From Burkholderiales bacterium (GTDB taxonomy: Bacteria; Pseudomonadota; Gammaproteobacteria; Burkholderiales; Burkholderiaceae_C): a stretch of DNA of 18,999 nt. The stretch covers positions 1 through 18,999 of the forward strand of contig CANHOE010000012.1 in the NCBI GenBank assembly GCA_947462175.1. Reading direction: 5' to 3'. The position numbers and the translations under genes were made by a program. Below, piece by piece: positions 14,625-18,999 of this stretch (the first letter of the stretch is position 1; each line of letters starts with the position of its first letter). The notes under the pieces were generated by a model that had not been told where the DNA came from, made no database searches, and was given only the letters and a program-made list of their open reading frames with translations.

Positions 14625-15554
14625 TCAGGGCGCAGCACGTCTGGTGGAGTGGCGTGGCGACGCGGGCTTGAGCAGGCTGCGCACGCGGGTACGCGGCCCG
14701 TCGGATACCGCTGCCTGCTCCACTGGCAGCGAAGTCCCCTCGCCGCTGTAGCGTGGCGGCCAGTGCTTCAGCGTGGCCTGACGCAACAGCGCCACCGCGC
14801 CACTGGCGGTGTAGCTGCGTTCCATCACATGGGTCACCAAGCTGCGCCCGACCCGTTCACTGATGAGCAGCGTCGAGCAGCGCGTGCCGTACTGCCGCTC
14901 CGGCGCGCGGATGAACGCGGCCGACAGCGCCCGTTCCAGCTCGATGGGAATCCCGGTTGCGGGCAGGTCGGCATCGGCGGCGGTCTGTCGATCGCCAAGC
15001 GCTGCGAACAGGCTGCCCGCCAGTGCATCGACCGAGTCCGCCTCATCCAGTGCCAGACGCAGGCGTTGCTTCAAGGCCGTTGTCTTGGGCCAGGGGATGT
15101 CCAGCACCGCATTCGATACGCCATAAATCCCCCGCTTCAGCCGCATCGGATGGGCGCTGAGGCTGGAGGCCCAGAAGCATTCACCCCGTTTGAAATCGGC
15201 AGCGATCAGATTGAAGCCGTTGTAGCCCGACAGCGCGGTTCGCATCCAGAACCGGTCGGTGGGTTCCGAACCAGACAGCCACTGCGGCACGATCTGCCCG
15301 CGCGACGGTGCCTCGGGATCGATGCGCGACGGATCGCGCACATTGGTCACCATGGCCAGCCGACCTTGCGCCGTCAGGCCCAGCCAGGTGCCGCCGGCTT
15401 CCAGGTCACGTCCGCCCAGAATGGCCGGTCCGCCGACATCCGGCGTCCACCAGGCGAGTCGCGCAGCAGGGCGCGTGAAGAACTCGTCGCGATTGGCTGC
15501 CACTACCAGCGGGAAACGCCGACTCTGATCGATGGCCAACGCGATCAGGCACAT
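14625..15554 (-). CDS. NRDE-domain (TANGO2-like) protein
   Basis: The 309-residue product starts MCLIALAID and has the family-naming tetrad NRDE at residues 21-24, followed by FFTRPA, GGRDLEAGGTWLGL (47-60) and TNVRDP (70-75). This is the NRDE/TANGO2 family, related in fold to N-terminal-nucleophile hydrolases, with the conserved Cys2 as the putative nucleophile. Eukaryotic TANGO2 homologues are linked to mitochondrial metabolism and heme handling; no bacterial reaction is established, so I give none. The ATG at 15554 is chosen because Cys2 is conserved and GAGGT precedes it. It overlaps the end of the DUF4936 gene by 10 bp, so the two are translationally coupled, and it converges on the beta-propeller gene with 3 bp between stops. 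Confidence 0.88.
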   Translation of the reverse strand: MCLIALAIDQSRRFPLVVAANRDEFFTRPAARLAWWTPDVGGPAILGGRDLEAGGTWLGLTAQGRLAMVTNVRDPSRIDPEAPSRGQIVPQWLSGSEPTDRFWMRTALSGYNGFNLIAADFKRGECFWASSLSAHPMRLKRGIYGVSNAVLDIPWPKTTALKQRLRLALDEADSVDALAGSLFAALGDRQTAADADLPATGIPIELERALSAAFIRAPERQYGTRCSTLLISERVGRSLVTHVMERSYTASGAVALLRQATLKHWPPRYSGEGTSLPVEQAAVSDGPRTRVRSLLKPASPRHSTRRAAP

Positions 15555-15850
15555 GCGTCGAAGACCTCGGTGTGGCGCGGGCCTTCGCACAAATGTCGCC
15601 AGGCGGCGGCGTATTGCTCGATGTTTGCGCGCAGCGGAGCGCTGACCCCATCCGCGTTGGCCGAAGGTGGAACGGCATAGGTTTCCATCCAGGTGTCCGA
15701 AGCCGCAGCTTGGTCGGTGCGCCGCAACAGCCGTGCCTGCAGGCCGGGGTTCTCGCGGCGCAAGCGGTCTTGCATCTCGGTCACGGCGAGCTGCAATGCC
15801 TCGGCTTCACGTACAGGCACCCGGTAGTACACATACAGCTCGTGTGACAT
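15545..15850 (-). CDS. DUF4936-type small protein
   Basis: A 101-residue protein beginning MSHELYVYYRVP, resembling the DUF4936 proteins found in Betaproteobacteria. It has a ferredoxin-like pattern of a short first strand (ELYVYYRV), an amphipathic helix (EAEALQLAVTEMQDRLRREN) and a second strand (QARLLRRT), followed by TWMETY. There is no signal peptide or membrane segment. It starts 13 bp after ygfZ and overlaps the NRDE gene by 10 bp, so all three form one operon. Function is unknown; the context suggests a role near YgfZ, which helps iron-sulfur enzymes, but that is inference. Confidence 0.85.
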   Translation of the reverse strand: MSHELYVYYRVPVREAEALQLAVTEMQDRLRRENPGLQARLLRRTDQAAASDTWMETYAVPPSANADGVSAPLRANIEQYAAAWRHLCEGPRHTEVFDACA

Positions 15851-15863
15851 CAGGGCAGCCGAT

Positions 15864-16802
15864 TCAAGCCGTCTGGGCGCTGAGCACCTCGTAAGGCATC
15901 GGGCAGGGTGTCAGCAACGCGCCATCGGGCGCACCCAGGTGCAAGCTGCCGCCGTCGAGCACTGCCAACTTGACTTCGATCAGCGCGTGGTGCGCCGTTG
16001 ATGTCGTGTCGCCCCCTGGCGCCGGGGCGGCACTCGCCACCAGCCCCGCTGGCTGGCTCGGGTCGGCACTGTGGAACACCTCCTGCCCGATGGCGATCGG
16101 TGCATCGGTAGAGAACAGAAAGGTACGCCGCTTGGTCGTGCCGCGGTACTGCGAGCGTGCGACCACCTCCTGACCCGGGTAGCAGCCTTTCTGGAAATTC
16201 ACCGCACCGATCAGCTCGAAATTCAGCATCTGCGGCACGAACTGATCGACGGTTGCAGCCTCGATCGTCACGATCCCGCTGTCCACTTCGAGACGCTGCC
16301 AGGCTTCAAGCGCGAGCCTGTCGACCAATGGGGGACCTGAGACCCTCGTCACTTGCCAGGCGCGCACGATGCCCGCGACGTCTGGCAGTCGGATCCAGGT
16401 GTCATGAGCGTCTTCGCGCTGGCCCCAGACCGGAAGCCCCTGCGTGGCGTGACGCGCGGATTCACCACTCACGCCGATCAAGGCCAAGTCGCTGCTGGCA
16501 TCGCTCAGCTTGCACTGAGCACGCAACACGAACATGGACAGGCGCTTGAGCGTCGCACTCAGCACGCTGGCGTGGCAGGCCAGCAGCACCTCGTCGTCAC
16601 TTGGCTTCCAGATCACGAAGCTCGCCAGCAAACGCCCCTTGGGAGAGCAGTAGCCGGCGAGGCGGGCCTGTGCCCGATCGAGGGTTTCCACGTCCTGAGT
16701 CAGCTGGCCGTGCAGAAACCTGGCCGCATCTGCTCCGACGGCCCGTATCAAGCCCCAGTGGGTGAGGGACACGGCGAGCGAAGGGCTTGGAGGCGTGATC
16801 AT
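15864..16802 (-). CDS. ygfZ: Folate-binding protein YgfZ (GcvT-like, iron-sulfur repair)
   Basis: The 312-residue protein carries the YgfZ signature KGCYPGQEV (205-213) with its conserved Cys207, in the longer block reaching TTKRR at 226. The N-terminal part (WGLIRAVGADAARFLHGQLT, 16-35) matches the GcvT-like folate-binding domain. YgfZ acts in the cytoplasm with tetrahydrofolate and supports assembly or repair of Fe-S enzymes such as MiaB. The start at 16802 gives the typical N-terminus; the frame continues upstream to 16895, but that would overlap most of the divergent mltG promoter region. There is no Shine-Dalgarno sequence, and a -10-like CATAAT sits only about 7 bases before the ATG, discussed as a finding. 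The gene heads the ygfZ-DUF4936-NRDE unit. Confidence 0.93.
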   Translation of the reverse strand: MITPPSPSLAVSLTHWGLIRAVGADAARFLHGQLTQDVETLDRAQARLAGYCSPKGRLLASFVIWKPSDDEVLLACHASVLSATLKRLSMFVLRAQCKLSDASSDLALIGVSGESARHATQGLPVWGQREDAHDTWIRLPDVAGIVRAWQVTRVSGPPLVDRLALEAWQRLEVDSGIVTIEAATVDQFVPQMLNFELIGAVNFQKGCYPGQEVVARSQYRGTTKRRTFLFSTDAPIAIGQEVFHSADPSQPAGLVASAAPAPGGDTTSTAHHALIEVKLAVLDGGSLHLGAPDGALLTPCPMPYEVLSAQTA

Positions 16803-16897
16803 GTGCCGATTATGATTTGCGTGATGTTGTCCGGCAGCCATCGGTGTCATGCCAAAGTTTGCAGCCGCAGCGCCGGTGGAGCGCTCAGGAAACACGC
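16803..16897. promoter_or_regulatory. Divergent promoter region ygfZ / mltG
   Basis: This 95-bp gap holds both promoters. On the plus strand TATGAT at 16811-16816 (5 of 6 matches) has a weak -35 TTGGAG 18 bp upstream. On the minus strand CATAAT (16814-16809) overlaps it. AGGAA just before 16898 is the mltG ribosome binding site. Confidence 0.35.
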
Positions 16898-17893
16898 ATG
16901 AAGCGTTGGATCATCAGAACCTTGATCGCGCTCATGGCTCTGGCTGTTGCTGTAGCGCTGTGGCTCTACCTCTGGCTGCACAGGCCGCTCGATCTGGTCA
17001 CTGACACAGTCGAGGTTTCGATCGAGCTTGGCACTTCACCACGCAACATCGCCAACGCCTGGGTTCAAGGCGGTGTGCAGGCACCAGCGTGGCTGCTGTA
17101 CGAATGGTTTCGCTGGTCGGGAGAGTCGCGCCGGATCCGCGCGGGCAGCTACGAAATAGACCGCCAGGCCACGCCGATCTCTCTGCTGGGCATCATGGTG
17201 CGCGGTGACGAATCCACGGCCTTCGTGAGATTCAATGAAGGCTGGACGCTGCAGCAGGTGCGCGCCGAACTGGCGCGAGCCGAAGCGCTCAAGCCGACCA
17301 CGGCGGCGATGAGCGATGCAGAGCTGATGGCCGCACTCGGCGATGCTTCCACGCCAGCCGAAGGGCGCTTTTACCCCGACACCTATTCATACAGCAAAGG
17401 CAGCACCGATCTCGCTGTGCTGCGGCGTGCACACCATGCGATGCAACAGCGGTTGGCCGCCGCCTGGTCCGAACGCGCCGCCGATACGCCGTTGCGCACA
17501 GCCGCTGAAGCCTTGACGTTGGCGTCTATCGTCGAGAAGGAAACTGGCCAGCCAGACGATCGGGGCAAGGTGGCCGCGGTGTTCATCAACCGCCTGCGCA
17601 TTGGCATGCCGCTGCAGACCGACCCGACGGTGATCTACGGCATGGGTGCCGCTTTTGACGGCAATCTGCGCAAGCGCGATCTGCAAGCCGACACGCCCTA
17701 CAACACCTACACCCGGACAGGCTTGCCGCCCACACCGATCTCGATGCCTGGCAAGGCCTCGCTGCTGGCAGCGGTGCGCCCACAGCCATCCCGGGCGCTG
17801 TACTTCGTGGCGCGAGGCGATGGCTCCAGCGAATTCAGCGAGGACCTCGCCGCCCATAATCGTGCCGTCAACAAGTTTCAGCGCGGGCGCTAG
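16898..17893 (+). CDS. mltG: Endolytic murein transglycosylase MltG (YceG)
   Basis: The 331-residue protein has a short cytoplasmic tail, one membrane anchor (about residues 6-27) and a periplasmic YceG domain. The catalytic Glu lies in the motif ASIVEKETGQ (209-218), followed by KVAAVFINRLRIGMPLQTDP (224-243) and VIYGMG, all nearly identical to E. coli MltG. The LysM-like subdomain (about 35-105) precedes it. MltG cleaves nascent glycan strands at the inner membrane and so sets their length. AGGAA before the ATG supports this start over the frame open from 16817. tmk follows after 45 bp and then holB, the usual proteobacterial order, here without pabC in front. Confidence 0.97.
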   Translation: MKRWIIRTLIALMALAVAVALWLYLWLHRPLDLVTDTVEVSIELGTSPRNIANAWVQGGVQAPAWLLYEWFRWSGESRRIRAGSYEIDRQATPISLLGIMVRGDESTAFVRFNEGWTLQQVRAELARAEALKPTTAAMSDAELMAALGDASTPAEGRFYPDTYSYSKGSTDLAVLRRAHHAMQQRLAAAWSERAADTPLRTAAEALTLASIVEKETGQPDDRGKVAAVFINRLRIGMPLQTDPTVIYGMGAAFDGNLRKRDLQADTPYNTYTRTGLPPTPISMPGKASLLAAVRPQPSRALYFVARGDGSSEFSEDLAAHNRAVNKFQRGR

Positions 17894-17938
17894 TCCAGTT
17901 TGGTACAGCAGCAAAGACGCACCAGCCACAAGGACAGA

Positions 17939-18547
17939 ATGCGCGGTCGGTTCATCACATTCGAAGGCATCGATGGTGCCGGCAAAAGCAGTCACATAGA
18001 GCCGCTGGCAGCTCGTCTGCGTTCGGCTGGGCTCACGGTGCTCGTCACGCGTGAGCCGGGCGGTACGCCCCTTGCAGAACGCCTGCGCGAGGTTCTGCTG
18101 CATGCGCCGATGGATGCCCTGACCGAGGTGCTGCTGGTGTTCGCCGCCCGCCGCGACCATGTGAGTCAGGTGATTGCGCCGGCTTTGGCGCGCGGCGACA
18201 CCGTGCTGTGCGACCGGTTCACCGATGCCACCTTCGCTTACCAGGGCGCCGGCCGAGGCTTCGATCTGACACAGCTGGAAGCTCTCGAAAACTGGGTTCA
18301 CGCCGAAGTGCAACCCGACTGCACGCTGTGGTTTGATCTGTCAGCCGAGCAAGCCGCGCAGAGATTGACGGGTGCGCGTGCGCCAGATCGATTTGAACAG
18401 CAAAGCCCCGCGTTTTTTGAGCGGGTGCGCGAGGGCTATCTCGCACGTGCTGAGTCGTTCCCACAGCGCTTTGTCAGGATCGATGCCGCAGCTGATCGCG
18501 AATCGGTCGGGCGGCAGGTTGCGGCGGCGCTGGAAGGCCGAATCTGA
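17939..18547 (+). CDS. tmk: Thymidylate kinase (dTMP kinase)
   Basis: The 202-residue protein is a full-length dTMP kinase. The P-loop is EGIDGAGKS (9-17), TREPGG (37-42) and the DRF motif (92-94) bind dTMP, and YQGAGRGFD (101-109) and the LID segment RLTGARAPDRFE (142-153) complete the site. It phosphorylates dTMP to dTDP with ATP in the cytoplasm, an essential step of DNA precursor supply. AAGGA lies just before the ATG at 17939 and decides this start over an in-frame GTG at 17900. Its stop codon overlaps the holB start by one base (TGATG), indicating coupled translation. Confidence 0.98.
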   Translation: MRGRFITFEGIDGAGKSSHIEPLAARLRSAGLTVLVTREPGGTPLAERLREVLLHAPMDALTEVLLVFAARRDHVSQVIAPALARGDTVLCDRFTDATFAYQGAGRGFDLTQLEALENWVHAEVQPDCTLWFDLSAEQAAQRLTGARAPDRFEQQSPAFFERVREGYLARAESFPQRFVRIDAAADRESVGRQVAAALEGRI

Positions 18548-18999
18548 TGCGGGAGGCACAGCTGACAAGCGATACCGCTCCTGCGGCTGGCGCGTCACTG
18601 CCGCTGCCTTGGCTGAGGGCGCCTCTGCGCGACGCCTTGGCAACACAGCGCACCCACGCGTTGCTGCTGCACGGGCCACAGGGGGTCGGTCAGTTCGAAA
18701 TGGCGCTGACCCTGGCGCAGGCTTGGTTGTGCGAGAGCAAGGCATCGGCGGCTGACGACCCGCAACGTCCCTGCGGTGTTTGCCCCAGTTGCCGCCTGGT
18801 GCAGGCCCGCTCGCATCCAGATCTGATGGTGCTGATCCCGGAGTTGCTGGGCAGTGTGCTGGGCTGGAATGCCGACGCGGCGGGCGAGGAGGGCGGGGGA
18901 TCTGGCACGGGCGATGCCGCCGGCAAACGCAAGCCCAGCAAGGACATCCGCGTGGCGGAGGTGCGACGTATCCTCGCCTTCGCACACACCACCGCGGCC
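18547..18999 (+). CDS. holB: DNA polymerase III delta-prime subunit (partial, N-terminal 151 codons)
   Basis: The gene starts at the ATG that overlaps the tmk stop and runs off the right edge without a stop. HALLLHGPQGVGQFEMALTL (37-56) matches the delta-prime nucleotide-binding region, with Gln in place of the P-loop Lys; delta-prime is known to be a non-ATPase member of the clamp loader, so this is normal. Four Cys (one in AWLCES and three in CGVCPSC) form the zinc module, followed by SHPDLM, then a Gly/Ala-rich insertion (about residues 104-127), and IRVAEVRRI leading into the next helix. The subunit works in the sliding-clamp loader at the replication fork. Position after tmk is the standard one. 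Confidence 0.94.
   Translation, partial: MREAQLTSDTAPAAGASLPLPWLRAPLRDALATQRTHALLLHGPQGVGQFEMALTLAQAWLCESKASAADDPQRPCGVCPSCRLVQARSHPDLMVLIPELLGSVLGWNADAAGEEGGGSGTGDAAGKRKPSKDIRVAEVRRILAFAHTTAA

Noticed and set aside
14649..15680. Plus-strand open frame of 343 codons across the NRDE and DUF4936 genes
   Set aside because: It covers two recognisable minus-strand genes, is Arg/Gln/Gly rich and has no domain signal.
18662..18700. Missing P-loop lysine in HolB as a sign of gene decay
   Set aside because: Delta-prime subunits normally lack a working P-loop, the frame is intact and the zinc-module cysteines are present.
18341..18985. Minus-strand frames opposite holB and the tmk 3' end
   Set aside because: They are Pro/Arg-rich antisense shadows; the plus-strand frame starting at 18547 is a clear delta-prime N-terminus with zinc-module cysteines.

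Overview
The window reads as chromosomal DNA of a GC-rich betaproteobacterium, most likely of the order Burkholderiales. Protein style supports this: glyoxylate-cycle isocitrate lyase of the 430-residue type, a ygfZ / DUF4936 / NRDE gene trio, and an mltG-tmk-holB operon. Codon use is uniform, and I see no tRNA, rRNA, insertion sequence, phage gene or CRISPR array. The genus call is inference from protein style only.

Region 1 (1-9008, all minus strand) is a polyamine uptake and catabolism cluster. In order of transcription it encodes an omega-amino-acid:pyruvate aminotransferase, a PuuB-like gamma-glutamylputrescine oxidase, a PuuD/SpuA-like gamma-glutamyl hydrolase, a PuuA/SpuB-like gamma-glutamylpolyamine synthetase, a SpuC-like polyamine aminotransferase, and then the PotF-PotG-PotH ABC importer, whose permease gene runs off the left edge. 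From the hydrolase to the permease the order matches the Pseudomonas spuABC-transporter arrangement, with puuB and a second aminotransferase added in front. No PuuC-type aldehyde dehydrogenase is present in the window. The genes can carry putrescine from import, through gamma-glutamylation and oxidation (or direct transamination), to GABA or related amino acids.

Region 2 (9009-10617) holds a divergent Lrp/AsnC regulator, the likely local controller, and a convergent agmatinase-family ureohydrolase that could feed putrescine into the pathway. Region 3 (10618-12285) is an AT-rich divergent promoter region with several dyads, isocitrate lyase (aceA) and a strong intrinsic terminator.

Region 4 (12393-14621, plus) is the least explained part: an apparently exported creatininase-like protein with substitutions at expected metal ligands, followed by an exported YVTN/YncE-type beta-propeller protein. 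Region 5 (14625-16802, minus) is ygfZ, a DUF4936 gene and an NRDE/TANGO2-type gene, tightly packed. Region 6 (16898-18999, plus) is mltG, tmk and the 5' part of holB, diverging from ygfZ.

Most of the window is ordinary metabolism. The points most worth a second look are the creatininase/beta-propeller pair, the three-half-site operator-like array in front of aceA, the 22-bp palindrome over the first aminotransferase stop codon, and the hybrid puu/spu gene content without puuC.
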